Shown here piece after piece: positions 30,001-39,688 of a stretch of DNA of 64,000 nt (position 1 is its first letter; each line of letters starts with the position of its first letter). A program made the position numbers and the translations under genes. The notes under the pieces are model-generated. The model saw nothing but the letters and a program-made list of their open reading frames with translations. It was not told where the DNA came from and searched no databases. This DNA comes from Deltaproteobacteria bacterium (GTDB taxonomy: Bacteria; Desulfobacterota; Syntrophia; Syntrophales; JACQWR01): positions 242,030-306,029 of the forward strand of contig JACQWR010000018.1 of NCBI GenBank assembly GCA_016209105.1, given 5' to 3'.

Positions 30001-30955
30001 AGAGGAACGGGATATGGCTTCGAATGCGATCATTCGCAATTCCCAATCTGGATGTGTAACTGATGCACTGACTTTATACATAATCCGGAGGCTTGGGCTT
30101 GAGGACACAATTGTAGAGATGTGTGGTTCGATAGGAATGACGGAATCTTCTGTTGATGTTTTCAGGCAACGTAAGGAAGACATAGAATTTCATGGGGGTA
30201 AACCATTTCTTGTGATGTCCTTTCAGAATGGAAGATATTTTCGAGAAGAGATCACGGCTGAGAAACTCCGAAGCGCTCTTGATGAAGTCCAAAATGATCT
30301 CAATTGGATCGTGAAGAATTGCGATATTCTACCCGCTGAAAGTAACTTTGGAGTATCTGCCACATTTCGCGAAATCTCAAAAAGGTTTGGGAGCGATTTA
30401 TTTGACAGCATCTCGGCGGCTGATGGCTCACATCGTATCTTCTTGTGTGAGGACTATCTGTATCGTATTTTAGCTACGCAAAACGGAAAATTACCGGCCA
30501 CATGGTTGCAGCCGGTTCTGATGATGGCAAGGGATCGAAATATATTGTCCCCGGAAAAGTATGATGATGCGGTCTACTATATGCTGGATTGTGGTTTTGA
30601 ACATATAGCAGTGGATATGGGCGGTTTGTTGCGCGCTGCAAGATTAGATACAGATATAGATGGGAAAAGATTTAAGAAAATAGCTGAAGCTCTCGGCGGG
30701 CCTTCTGCCGATATGAAATCTCATATTGTGGTTGCGGCTTCTTTCTTAAATGAAATATGGAAAGAATATGAACCGCCGCTCGAAGGCAAAGCACAGACCG
30801 GCAAAGTCTTAGAATGCCTTTTGAAAGGGAGGGGAGAAGATTTTCGCGAAATTGCTCGAAGTCTTAATCTCCTAGTTGCACCAAGAAAAGCATTTAAAAA
30901 ATATCTTCTGGAATGGCTCCAGGGGCACTTTTATCTGCCATTTAATTCGAAATGA
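27071..30955 (+). CDS. Predicted conflict-system effector: REase-like N-terminus, TPR array, GreAB-C-like and PIN-like C-terminal regions
   Basis: GQSQHGVDVYGRR..WVGIQCKGK (D-QxK); TPR-like repeats in the middle; IGPDVVFVIES..YYLIEKDEQ..AISPDHAIAKKVLGLRKGDSFTI resembles GreA/B C-terminus. Confidence 0.65.
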   Translation: MVDFSSTSIPRPRDWQAFERCCRTLFECILKDPQTQLHGRTGQSQHGVDVYGRRGGDGGPWVGIQCKGKEGKTYGKKVTEKELRGEVKKAFDFKPSLSEFILVTTAPSDANIQLIARHITEENEKAGHPMTVAAWGWEEIEARIAAYPPALRVFHPDSNPFTDEILFGQAKIKTEMDAISAKIDTSQGEILAAVYAIAGNTSGSSAKEQSELEAQLHREIDNYRDLIVSGQSKTSMRLLEKLKRKIWEKASARIKFRITTNIGAALLRLGDEKEAAECFLSAIEYDPLDKIGMANFALAHILQGNIGKAIEAARNALSQDPENEDAAGYLIQAHHTDPNITDPFSLVPKNLWGKKGVITGAIFFWRRRGMPEWRKLAHEAAELFPEADELKRASAEAHLDAVCKSKWVLLGHGISTDKDLKNLSDAASALQSIWDTIKIGEHKIDISLSNNLAMAYRILGRHEDAAKILDEALAKAPDDIALIKLRAMSYISLKEDEEALKLLLKKRGTDPEAAVLTAELLLNQDPEKARDVVSEIDKPGIDDEHRVPASLLRIESYLREGKRDVALEHARHLVAEYPKSIEVIIVFANILREGGDGSAEKTLLKARGLIDEDSPFVDRFLVARELHHWDHHDEAVEILDGHIDFFRDTPALQLFLSSLKASDRRLQAYECIKKLPSEIAEKPWYLKIQAGVHISRGAYPAAEKALDKYFQLRPDDLPMRHIWVGLCYRYSEGRAKIKTFLEGNVEDLKGSASNRMQIAMLLERFGFEERAFQLGYRIFIENPDKPEIHVKYTALLLYPNKPGDMDLNSKEIGPDVVFVIESDRGESDYYLIEKDEQLRKKDGHAISPDHAIAKKVLGLRKGDSFTIEETINPSENWHIKSIKHKYLDSLHKCMERFNRQFPSSQGFQRMVFDPKSPETILAPIKARHDAFQAMFIQFEQSPVPILIFAKTLGIDVISAWSGIIETLRKFRVCMGAKEERDMASNAIIRNSQSGCVTDALTLYIIRRLGLEDTIVEMCGSIGMTESSVDVFRQRKEDIEFHGGKPFLVMSFQNGRYFREEITAEKLRSALDEVQNDLNWIVKNCDILPAESNFGVSATFREISKRFGSDLFDSISAADGSHRIFLCEDYLYRILATQNGKLPATWLQPVLMMARDRNILSPEKYDDAVYYMLDCGFEHIAVDMGGLLRAARLDTDIDGKRFKKIAEALGGPSADMKSHIVVAASFLNEIWKEYEPPLEGKAQTGKVLECLLKGRGEDFREIARSLNLLVAPRKAFKKYLLEWLQGHFYLPFNSK

Positions 30956-31082
30956 AAAACATCTTTCACAAATGACTTCCCTATCATTATCTCGATCTTA
31001 TCACTTTCAAACGGTACTCTTCACCAGTTCTATAATCTGATTCAATTGACTTGTAAGCGTCGCGCTGCAGCGCATCACCGGT

Positions 31083-31529
31083 TCAGGAACGGAACTTGAG
31101 CATCGCCACGCCGGTTGCGTCGTCGTGCGCCTTGTAAGCGTCGGTGCCCAAAATCTCGGTGATGACGGCCTCGATAACAAGGAAGACCGTGCCGTCGCGG
31201 CGGATGCAGCCCGTGATGGTCTCGCCCCCCCGGCCGATGGCGCCGTGCAGATGGAGGACCGGCTCGTCCCCCTCCCCCTTATAGAAAAACGTCCCGAAAC
31301 CCAGGACCTCGCGGGCATCGCTGAACTCCTTCCAGAGTGGCTCGGGCGGGATCACGGCCTCACGCGGGCCGGCCACGACACCCGCCGTGCGCATGCCGCC
31401 CAGGAGCATGACCGTCCCGACGTTCACTTTTTCGGTGCGCGCCAGTTTCTTTATCTCGGCCAAAAGATCGTCGTGGTCTTCGAACTTGAGCAGGAACACC
31501 CGCCCGAAAGAACCTTGTCGGTATTGCAT
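31083..31529 (-). CDS. PPC (DUF296) domain DNA-binding-like protein
   Basis: GSFGRVFLLKFEDHDDLLAEIKKLA..LLGGMRTAGV..LHLHGAIGR. Confidence 0.85.
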   Translation of the reverse strand: MQYRQGSFGRVFLLKFEDHDDLLAEIKKLARTEKVNVGTVMLLGGMRTAGVVAGPREAVIPPEPLWKEFSDAREVLGFGTFFYKGEGDEPVLHLHGAIGRGGETITGCIRRDGTVFLVIEAVITEILGTDAYKAHDDATGVAMLKFRS

Positions 31530-31553
31530 GAAAGTCCTCCTCTCCCCTGCCCT

Positions 31554-32306
31554 TCAGCGGCCGCGGGGACGGATCGCCGCCACGGGCATGACCCAGCGAT
31601 TCTTTTCCCCCTCATAGACCCATTTATCGGGAAAACCGCGGCGGAAGGTGAAGTTCGGTTTTTCGGCCCACTGCATCAGGTCCTGATAGGCCTTGTGCAC
31701 CTTTCGGAAGATCACCGCGTCTCCACCTGAATCGGGATGGTGAATTTTCGCTTGGCGGCGGTACGCATCCTTGATGATTCCTTTCCGCTTTTCCGGCGAA
31801 CTCAGGATACCCTTCTCCAGATTGAGATAGACCAGAGAAGCGGGGGAAATGGACGGCATGTACACAACCGGAGGCTTGACGCTCGCCAGCGATACGCGGT
31901 CCGGGAGCGCGGAATCGAGGACATGGCGGGAAGCGACATATCGCTTCTTTGTCCGATAGTGTTCGGTCCACCACAACTCCCCGAGGATATTCGCCATCCT
32001 GCCGAAGTCCTCGCCGGGTTTCTTTCCCGGCGTGCGGCGGGCGACGAAACTACAGATATTCTTTGTCCCATAGGGAAGGATGTCAAGGTTGATCAGACGA
32101 TCGGTAAAATAGAAGGTGGCGTATCGCGTGTTAAGCGCCTGCAGGAGGCCGGTGCGCAGGTCCAGTTTCTGCCGGAGATTCTGCCGGCATTTGAGGGAGC
32201 AGAAGCGCTTCCTGCCCATATTTTCCCGTGTCCCGCAGGAGAGACACCGTCGAGGTTCGCCCGCACCGGAAGGCAAGGCGGGCACGAGGCTCGTGCATTG
32301 GTTCAT
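31554..32306 (-). CDS. J-domain protein with N-terminal Cys-rich region
   Basis: IIKDAYRRQAKIHHPDSGGDAVIFRKVHKAYQDLMQW (HPD). Confidence 0.8.
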   Translation of the reverse strand: MNQCTSLVPALPSGAGEPRRCLSCGTRENMGRKRFCSLKCRQNLRQKLDLRTGLLQALNTRYATFYFTDRLINLDILPYGTKNICSFVARRTPGKKPGEDFGRMANILGELWWTEHYRTKKRYVASRHVLDSALPDRVSLASVKPPVVYMPSISPASLVYLNLEKGILSSPEKRKGIIKDAYRRQAKIHHPDSGGDAVIFRKVHKAYQDLMQWAEKPNFTFRRGFPDKWVYEGEKNRWVMPVAAIRPRGR

Positions 32307-32441
32307 TGACGTATTTCAACCTGGTTCCTTTTCGCCGTTCGCTTGCTGCAAGGTAACAGCTTCAATGCAACATATTTACCGTCATTCCAGCAAAGAGAAG
32401 GCACTATAATCAGAATATTCGGCTTTGTCAAAATTAAACCT

Positions 32442-33296
32442 TTACGATATGCCATATCGTCTTCTCTGTTTCTTGATGAACCCCTCTTTCTCCAGGTCGG
32501 CCAGGTTCTTTTTTACGCGTACGGCGTCCATGCCGGTTTCTTTTACGATCTGCGCCACAGTCAGCGGTTCTCCGGCGACAAGCGTCTTCAGGATTCTTCC
32601 CCGCACCTGGCGGTTCGAGTTCTCGAAGGGGCTCTGGCGGACGTAATGGGCGCTCCGCTTGTTCGGATTTCCCTGTTCCCCCTTCAGCATGGCGCCGTAG
32701 TCCATAAGGGCGTTGTACCACTTCCGGGGATTGCGCATATCCAGCGTCTGCCGAACCAGGGGGACGATTTCCTCATCACGGATATTATCCCGGTCGCGCA
32801 GGAACTCGTGGATATACGCGCGCCGGATGTTGGTGTCCATAAACATGACAGGTTTGTTGAAGGCAAACGCCAGAACAGCGCCCGCCGTATACTTCCCGAC
32901 CCCCGGCAGGGTAATCAGACGCTCCTCATCGGAAGGAAGTTTCCCCCCATACTCGTTCACGACCTTTTGGGCAAGAGCGCGGAGCGAAAGGGCGCGGCGG
33001 TTGTACCCCATGCCCTGCCAGAGGCGAAGCAGCTTGGGGAGCGTCGCCTTCGCCAGGGACGCAAAATCGGGAAAGGCCGTGATGAACTCTTCATACTTTC
33101 CGATCACCCGCTCGACCTGCGTCTGCTGGAGCATGACTTCGGAAACCAGGACGTGATAGGGATTTTTTGTCCTGCGCCAGGGGAGATCGCGGCCATACTT
33201 CCGGTAGTGGCCGTAGACCTTCTTACGGAAAGAACTGACCGTGGAAGGAGAAAGGGATTTCATCTCATTTAACCAAGGGCGCGAAAAAGGCGGCAT
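32442..33296 (-). CDS. HhH-GPD base-excision DNA glycosylase (MutY-like)
   Basis: DLPWRRTKNPYHVLVSEVMLQQTQVERV, LPGVGKYTAGAV; no C-terminal 4-Cys cluster, winged-helix C-term instead. Confidence 0.85.
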   Translation of the reverse strand: MPPFSRPWLNEMKSLSPSTVSSFRKKVYGHYRKYGRDLPWRRTKNPYHVLVSEVMLQQTQVERVIGKYEEFITAFPDFASLAKATLPKLLRLWQGMGYNRRALSLRALAQKVVNEYGGKLPSDEERLITLPGVGKYTAGAVLAFAFNKPVMFMDTNIRRAYIHEFLRDRDNIRDEEIVPLVRQTLDMRNPRKWYNALMDYGAMLKGEQGNPNKRSAHYVRQSPFENSNRQVRGRILKTLVAGEPLTVAQIVKETGMDAVRVKKNLADLEKEGFIKKQRRRYGIS

Positions 33297-34776
33297 GGTT
33301 GGAGGTAAACACCGGCGGATCGTTTTTCACAATCGCCGCAACGGCGGGATGCCGTTTGAATTCCTTGTCCAGGAACCGCCGCACCAGATTGCGATCCCAT
33401 CCGTGGGGATGCCGGAACCCGGTGTAGAGGGAGAGGTCGCCCGCATAGAACTGTTCCGTTTCATACTCCCCGGCTTCATCACCGCAGACCGGCATGTTAA
33501 ACACCGCCAGGTTCAGGAAGCTGATTGCGTCCCGGTGCCTGACGACAAACTCCAGCGTCTTTTGGGCTGTTTGAGCGGTCTCCGGCGGGGTGCCGAAAAG
33601 AAGATAGACGTATGTGGCAATCCCCGCTTTCCTGAGATTTTCGAGAGCCTGCGAGGCCGTCGCAAGATCGATCCCTTTTCGCAGCCGGTCAAGCACGGCC
33701 TGGTCCCCCGACTCCAGGCCGAGCTTGAGCATCACGCACCCGGAGTGTTTGAGCGCGATACAGTAATCGAGGTCCGCCAGTTCCCTGCCGATTCGCGCGA
33801 ACCCGTACCACGGGACGCCGAGAGGCTTTTCCAGAAGCGCACGCATGAGCGCGGGGCTGATCGCATTATCCAGCAGATGCACGAGGGCAGGCTTTGTTTT
33901 CGAGATCAGGGCATTCATATCAGCCATCGCTTGCGCTGGGGGGACGGGCACGTAGGGATTGTCCTCTGTTCCTTCGGGACAGAAGGAACAGTTATGCCAG
34001 AAGCATCCGCTCGACCCGCTATAGGGAAGAATGACTCCCGGGGCAAGGTATTGCTGAAGCGGCAGTGAAGCGTAGTCCGGCGTATGGCGGTTCGGCTTCA
34101 GGTCTTTCACTCCCAACAAATCGAGAAGTGCTCCCTCCCCGGGACCGGCAATGAGGTGATCCACAAGGCCGGCAAAGGTGTTCTTCCAGCGGGGCCGTTT
34201 CGTCCACGAGGTCACCAGGGAGCCGCCAAGGACGATCTTCGCGCCGGGCAACTCCTTTCTCACGCAACCGATCATGGCGAAGGTACAGAGCGCTTGGCTC
34301 AGGTAATTCAGGGAAAATCCGACCAGGGGATCATCAAGAATTTCCCGCAGGCGCTTGCTGAAATAACCATAGAAGGGATTCCGTTCGGGGTGCTCGGCCG
34401 ACGCGATGAGGTCCGCGCTCCGGACCGGTGAGAGCTGCGCGTGGTGATAATCCGCCAGGCTCAGGGTTGCGCCGGACGCCCTGGCGGATGCCGCAAGGAC
34501 ACGGTTCACGTCTCTTACCGCGCGGCTGTACCGGTCAAAAGACCGATAGGTTTGCGGAGCCCGAAGAGCGGCGATATTGGCAGGGAGATTCTTGACCGCC
34601 CGCCGGGTCCAGGTATCGGACGGCGGCTGCGGCTGCTGTGCGAGAGAGAGAAGCCCTTCGAGATTGGCGTCCAGGACCGTGCAGGGAAGGCCGTGCGCCG
34701 AGAGGGCGCCCGCCAGTTTCGCTATGCCGGCCGGCGGCTCGCAGGCCTTGGCAACGGGAGGAAAGATAAGAAGCAT
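33265..34776 (-). CDS. Radical SAM protein (B12-binding-type)
   Basis: SSGCFWHNCSFCPEG (CxxxCxxC variant), LLFGTPPET. Confidence 0.8.
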   Translation of the reverse strand: MLLIFPPVAKACEPPAGIAKLAGALSAHGLPCTVLDANLEGLLSLAQQPQPPSDTWTRRAVKNLPANIAALRAPQTYRSFDRYSRAVRDVNRVLAASARASGATLSLADYHHAQLSPVRSADLIASAEHPERNPFYGYFSKRLREILDDPLVGFSLNYLSQALCTFAMIGCVRKELPGAKIVLGGSLVTSWTKRPRWKNTFAGLVDHLIAGPGEGALLDLLGVKDLKPNRHTPDYASLPLQQYLAPGVILPYSGSSGCFWHNCSFCPEGTEDNPYVPVPPAQAMADMNALISKTKPALVHLLDNAISPALMRALLEKPLGVPWYGFARIGRELADLDYCIALKHSGCVMLKLGLESGDQAVLDRLRKGIDLATASQALENLRKAGIATYVYLLFGTPPETAQTAQKTLEFVVRHRDAISFLNLAVFNMPVCGDEAGEYETEQFYAGDLSLYTGFRHPHGWDRNLVRRFLDKEFKRHPAVAAIVKNDPPVFTSNHAAFFAPLVK

Positions 34777-34964
34777 GAGATATTATGACTGATGGAGGGC
34801 GCTATATCAAGAGCATTTGTAAAAAACGGCGCACTGCCCTCTGCCCTGACACACCTTCATAATAAGGGGCTGGACAATCGCCTGAATTTTGCTATTATCA
34901 CTCCCCACGATCCGCTCATTTTCGAAGGGATACAGAGGATAACAACAATTTACGGAGGAACGTG

Positions 34965-36101
34965 ATGAAATTACCGGGAAAGGCACTGGTTCTCGTTACA
35001 GCTATTGCATTATTTGCTACCGCTTCCCCAGCGGCGGAAATACGGATCGGCGTCGCCGAGGCGCTGACGGGACCTGTCGCAAAATACGGTGTGCCTATCA
35101 GGAATGGATTTGCGCTGGCCGCCGAAGAGATAAATGCCAAAGGCGGGATAAAGGGAAATAAAATTGAGCTCATCATTGAAGACGAGCAGGGGAAAAAGGA
35201 GGAAGCAATCAACGTCTTCAAAAAGTTCATCTTCAAAGATCGGACGCTGGCCATCTTCGGCCCCACCCTTTCCAACTCGGCCTTTGCTGCGGACCCCATA
35301 GCAAATGCCCAGAAGACGATTGTTTTCGGCACATCGAATACGGCAGAGGGGATCACCGCCATCGGCCCCTATGTGTTCCGGAATTCCATTGCCGAGGCGG
35401 ACATCCTCCCCAAGGTTGTCGGCGTGGCAAAGAAAAAACTGGGTTTGAAAAAAGTGGCGATCCTCTACGGGAACGACGACTCCTTTACCAAATCGGGCTA
35501 CGACGTTTTCAAACGGGTAGTCGAGCAGGAGAAATTGCAGGTCCTGACTACGGAGACGTTTGCAAAGGGAGACATTGATTTTTCCGCCCAGCTCACAAAG
35601 ATAAAAAACCTGAACCCCGACGCTATCATCTGTTCCGCGCTCGTGGAAGAAGCGGCAAATATCATCCTGCAGGCGAGGAAACTGGGAATGCCGGAGCGCA
35701 TCCGATTTATCGGCGGCAACGGGTTCAACTCGGCAAAGCTTATGGAGATTGCGGGCAAGGCGGCGGAGGGCTCCATCAGCGGCAGCCCTTGGTTCCTCGA
35801 CGATCCGAGCGCCAAAAACCAGGAATTCGTCCGGACGTACACCGCCAAGTTCAGCATTCCGCCGGACCAGTTTGCCGCCCAGGCCTACGACGCTCTCTAC
35901 ATCATGGCCGAGGGAATAAAGGCGGCGAAGCTCTCCGGCAATCTGGAGAAAGACAGGACCGCCCTCCGGAATGCCCTCGCGAAGGTCAAGAATTTCAAAG
36001 GCGTGGGCGGGCTGTTTTCCTTCAATGAAAATCGCGACGCCGCGCAAAAGGGACGGGTTCTTATCATTAAAAAAGGGAAATTCAGCCTCTATGCCGAGTA
36101 A
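34965..36101 (+). CDS. livK: Branched-chain amino-acid-type ABC transporter substrate-binding protein
   Basis: Signal peptide, IRIGVAEALTGPVAKYGVPIRNGFALAAEEINAKGGI. Confidence 0.9.
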   Translation: MKLPGKALVLVTAIALFATASPAAEIRIGVAEALTGPVAKYGVPIRNGFALAAEEINAKGGIKGNKIELIIEDEQGKKEEAINVFKKFIFKDRTLAIFGPTLSNSAFAADPIANAQKTIVFGTSNTAEGITAIGPYVFRNSIAEADILPKVVGVAKKKLGLKKVAILYGNDDSFTKSGYDVFKRVVEQEKLQVLTTETFAKGDIDFSAQLTKIKNLNPDAIICSALVEEAANIILQARKLGMPERIRFIGGNGFNSAKLMEIAGKAAEGSISGSPWFLDDPSAKNQEFVRTYTAKFSIPPDQFAAQAYDALYIMAEGIKAAKLSGNLEKDRTALRNALAKVKNFKGVGGLFSFNENRDAAQKGRVLIIKKGKFSLYAE

Positions 36102-36137
36102 GATGTAAGGAAAGATACGTTCCTGGTCCATAATCCA

Positions 36138-36206
36138 GTCACTCCCGCGCAGGCGGGAGTCCAGAAGCTCATTGAATTCCTGGATTCCCGCCTACACGGG
36201 AATGAC
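36138..36206. repeat. Inverted pair of GTCATTCCCG..CGGGAATCCAG repeat forming a long hairpin
   Basis: GTCACTCCCGCGCAGGCGGGAGTCCAG ... CTGGATTCCCGCCTACACGGGAATGAC. Confidence 0.85.
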
Positions 36207-36272
36207 CTGGTGGAACCGGAAACGGCCTTTTCAGCAATCGGCGAAGACCTTATCTGCATCGGAAGGGTAACC

Positions 36273-37154
36273 GTGTTTCTCCAACAATTCGCCAACGCAC
36301 TCGCCCTGGGCTCCGTCTATGCCCTCTTCGCCATCGGATTCACGCTCATCTTCGGCGTCCTGGAGATCATCACCCTCGCGCACGGCACGATCTTTATGGT
36401 GGGCGCCTTTGCGGGTCTGTTGGCCGTCACAAAGCTTCACTTGGGGCTCGGCCCCGCCATTCTTACAGCCATGCTTGCCGCCGGAACGCTGGGCTGGGTC
36501 ATTGATCTGGTAGCGGTACGCCCCCTCAGGAAACGGAGCTTCCACCACCTGGCGCCCATGATCGCCACCATCGGCTGCGCCACGTTCATCACCAGCATCG
36601 CCCAGGGTCTCTTCGGCGCCGAGGCCTACCGCTTCCCTTTCGATTTCGTCCCTGCGACCTCCTACACCTTAGGCCCCGTCCAGCTCACCCTGCTGCAGCT
36701 CATCATCATCGCCATCTCTTTCGCCTTCATGGTAATCATCATTGTTCTTTTGCATAAAACAAAATGGGGGAAAGCGGTGCGCGCCGTCGCGGAAAATCGC
36801 CGAACCGCAGCGCTCCTCGGCATCCCCGTGGACAGGGTATATCAGATTACCTCCTTTACGGCAGGGGCTCTGGGAGGCGCAGCAGGGATACTCACGGGCA
36901 TCAACTTCAACACCATCCATGCCTTCATGGGCGGCCCCATGCTGCACCGGGGCATCGCCGTCGTCATCCTGGGCGGCATGGGCGATATCAGAGGCGCCCT
37001 GCTGGGCGGGCTTATCCTTGGATTTTCCGAGATCATGAGCGTGGCCTACATCTCTTCCGATTTTCGGGACGCCGTCTCCTTCGGCCTCCTGTTTCTCATC
37101 CTGCTTTTGAAGCCGGCGGGCATCTTCGGCAGGACGGGGGAAAGGAAGGTTTAG
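36273..37154 (+). CDS. livH: Branched-chain amino acid ABC transporter permease
   Basis: LALGSVYALFAIGFTLIFGVLEIITLAHG; GTG start. Confidence 0.92.
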   Translation: MFLQQFANALALGSVYALFAIGFTLIFGVLEIITLAHGTIFMVGAFAGLLAVTKLHLGLGPAILTAMLAAGTLGWVIDLVAVRPLRKRSFHHLAPMIATIGCATFITSIAQGLFGAEAYRFPFDFVPATSYTLGPVQLTLLQLIIIAISFAFMVIIIVLLHKTKWGKAVRAVAENRRTAALLGIPVDRVYQITSFTAGALGGAAGILTGINFNTIHAFMGGPMLHRGIAVVILGGMGDIRGALLGGLILGFSEIMSVAYISSDFRDAVSFGLLFLILLLKPAGIFGRTGERKV

Positions 37155-37157
37155 GAT

Positions 37158-38009
37158 ATGGGCGAATTCCTGGCATCAACCTGGTACACCTATAACACGC
37201 TTCTTTACACCATCTTCGTGAACGGCATGCTGGCGCTCTCCATCTACCTCACCCTCGCCTGCGGCCAGCTATCGCTCGGGAATGCGGCATTCATGGGCAT
37301 GGGCGCCTACACCGCCGCCATCCTTACCATGAAAGCGGGCGCCCCGTTCGGGATCGCCCTTATCGCCGGAGGCGCGCTGCCCGCCCTCGTCGCCCTCATC
37401 ATCGGCATACCGACCCTGCGGCTCTCCGGCGTTTACCTTGCCATGGCGACGCTCGGATTCGGCGAAGTGGTTCGGGTGGCCTTCCTCAACATGAGCATCA
37501 CAGGCGGTTCCCTGGGTTTGAACGGGGTGCCCGCGAAGACGGAATTCTGGCACCTGCTCCTCGTCATGGGGATACTGATTTATTTCTTTGTAAAACTTAA
37601 GAGCTCACGATTCGGCAGGGCGCTGGAGGCAATCAACGAAGACGAAACGGCAGCATCGGTCATGGGCATACGAACAACCCTCTTCAAGGTATGGGCGTTT
37701 GCCGCCGGGGCTTTTATCGCGGGTGTCGCGGGCGGCCTGAATGCGCATTTCACGTTTTTCGTCTCCCCCCGCGAATACGGCTTCGAATTCGCCGTGGATA
37801 TCCTGACGTTCGCCATCCTGGGCGGCACCCAAACCTTCTGGGGACCGATCGTCGGCAGCACCATTCTTACCCTACTGCCCGAACTGCTCAGGTTCATGGG
37901 GCCATACCGTCTGGCCCTCAACGGCCTCATCCTGCTCTTTGTCGTGATCTACCTCCCGAACGGCATCGTGAGCAGGGACACCTTTAAAAAGAAAGCCGAC
38001 CGAGGTTAA
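37158..38009 (+). CDS. livM: Branched-chain amino acid ABC transporter permease
   Basis: LACGQLSLGNAAFMGMGAYTAAI; operonic position. Confidence 0.92.
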   Translation: MGEFLASTWYTYNTLLYTIFVNGMLALSIYLTLACGQLSLGNAAFMGMGAYTAAILTMKAGAPFGIALIAGGALPALVALIIGIPTLRLSGVYLAMATLGFGEVVRVAFLNMSITGGSLGLNGVPAKTEFWHLLLVMGILIYFFVKLKSSRFGRALEAINEDETAASVMGIRTTLFKVWAFAAGAFIAGVAGGLNAHFTFFVSPREYGFEFAVDILTFAILGGTQTFWGPIVGSTILTLLPELLRFMGPYRLALNGLILLFVVIYLPNGIVSRDTFKKKADRG

Positions 38010-38010
38010 C

Positions 38011-38766
38011 GTGCTGAAGGTACAAAACATCATCAAGGATTTCGGCGGGCTGCGCGTCTTGGATGGCGTGGTGTTTCAGGTCGCCGAGGGTGCGATCTTC
38101 GGTCTCATCGGCCCGAACGGGGCGGGCAAGACGACGGTATTCAACATCGTCAGCGGCCTCCTGCAACCCACTGACGGAAGAGTCATCTTTAACGGCGCCG
38201 ACATAACGCGCCTGCCGCCCCACGCCATTGCCGCGCAGGGGATCAGCCGCACCTTCCAGAACATCAGGATCTTCGGGGAAATGTCCCTCCTGGAAAACGT
38301 GCTGGTGGGCATGCACCGGCTCTTCAGCTACTCCCCCGCCGCCATGTTCTTTGACCTGCCGAAGAAGCGAACGGAGGAAAAGCTGCTCCGGGAAAAGGCA
38401 TGCGATATCCTTTCCCTCGTCAACCTGGAAGACAAGGCGGACTGGGCGGCGAAAAATCTCTCCTACGGCGGGCAGAGAAAACTGGAGCTGGCACGCGCAC
38501 TGGCCACCGATCCCAAACTCCTTCTCGTAGACGAACCGGCGGCGGGCATGAACCCTGCGGAAACCGAGGAGCTGATGGACGAGATCGTACAGATCAACCG
38601 CAGGGGATACACCATCTGCGTTATCGAACACGACATGAAGGTCATCATGGGCATCTGCGGGCAGATTGCCGTTCTGAATTTCGGGGAGCTGATCGCCGAA
38701 GGCTCGCCGGAAGAGGTAAAAAGAAATCCGCTCGTGATCGAGGCGTACCTGGGAAAGGAAGGGTAG
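38011..38766 (+). CDS. livG: ABC transporter ATP-binding protein
   Basis: GPNGAGKTTVFNIVSG, LSYGGQRKLELARAL. Confidence 0.93.
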   Translation: MLKVQNIIKDFGGLRVLDGVVFQVAEGAIFGLIGPNGAGKTTVFNIVSGLLQPTDGRVIFNGADITRLPPHAIAAQGISRTFQNIRIFGEMSLLENVLVGMHRLFSYSPAAMFFDLPKKRTEEKLLREKACDILSLVNLEDKADWAAKNLSYGGQRKLELARALATDPKLLLVDEPAAGMNPAETEELMDEIVQINRRGYTICVIEHDMKVIMGICGQIAVLNFGELIAEGSPEEVKRNPLVIEAYLGKEG

Positions 38767-38767
38767 C

Positions 38768-39469
38768 ATGCTGGAGCTCGCCGATGTCTCAATAACTTAC
38801 GGCCACATCCAGGCGTTGAAAGGCATATCCCTCGAGGTGAGAGAGGGAGAGATCGTCGCCTTGATCGGCGCGAACGGCGCGGGAAAGAGCACGACCTTGA
38901 ACGCCGTTTCCGGCCTGGTCCCGACGACGGCGGGCAATATCGTCTATCAGGGAAGGAGCATCACGGGGCGGGCGCCCCATACGATCGTGCGGGAGGGCAT
39001 TGTCCAGGTGCCGGAGGGGCGGGCGATCCTCACCACGCTTACGGTCTCTGACAATCTCGAACTGGGGGGCTTTGTCCGGCGCGATTCCGAAAAAGATAAG
39101 GACATGGATGCCGTCTTCGCCCGCTTCCCCGTCCTCAAGGAAAAGGCCGGCGAACCGGCGGGCATCCTGTCCGGGGGCGAACAGCAGATGCTGGCGCTCG
39201 GAAGGGCGCTGATGGCACGGCCGAAGCTCCTCCTCCTCGACGAGCCGTCCATGGGGCTTGCGCCGCTCATTGTCCGGGACATCTTCAACATCATTCTGGA
39301 GATAAATAAAGGCGGGACGGCGATCCTGCTCGTCGAACAGAACGCGAAAATGGCGCTCAAGATCAGCGGCCGGGGATACGTGATCGAAACGGGAAGGATC
39401 GTCCTGGAAGACAGCGCCGAAAACCTGCTGCACAACCCAAAGGTGATCGCCGCGTATCTGGGTGGTTAA
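38768..39469 (+). CDS. livF: ABC transporter ATP-binding protein
   Basis: GANGAGKSTTLNAVSG, LSGGEQQMLALGRALM. Confidence 0.93.
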   Translation: MLELADVSITYGHIQALKGISLEVREGEIVALIGANGAGKSTTLNAVSGLVPTTAGNIVYQGRSITGRAPHTIVREGIVQVPEGRAILTTLTVSDNLELGGFVRRDSEKDKDMDAVFARFPVLKEKAGEPAGILSGGEQQMLALGRALMARPKLLLLDEPSMGLAPLIVRDIFNIILEINKGGTAILLVEQNAKMALKISGRGYVIETGRIVLEDSAENLLHNPKVIAAYLGG

Positions 39470-39688
39470 GGCTGGGAAACATATAGACGGTTAAGTTCGA
39501 TGGCTTCTTTGAGGGTTACCTGGCGACCTTCGTTATTTCGGAGTTATTTGACGATCTAAAATGTCATCTTTCAACATAATTACCACTATTTTAATGACAT
39601 GCCTTGTTTTGATACCGTACTTGCTCTATAATGGGGAACAACGTGATGTCCACTATTTATGGTTTCTGCGTGAGCAAAGGAGGAACCC

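Noticed and set aside
39481-39688. Possible antisense fragment (RQVTLKEAIELNRLY) in the gap before the DUF169 gene
   Set aside because: Too short and degenerate to assign to any family.
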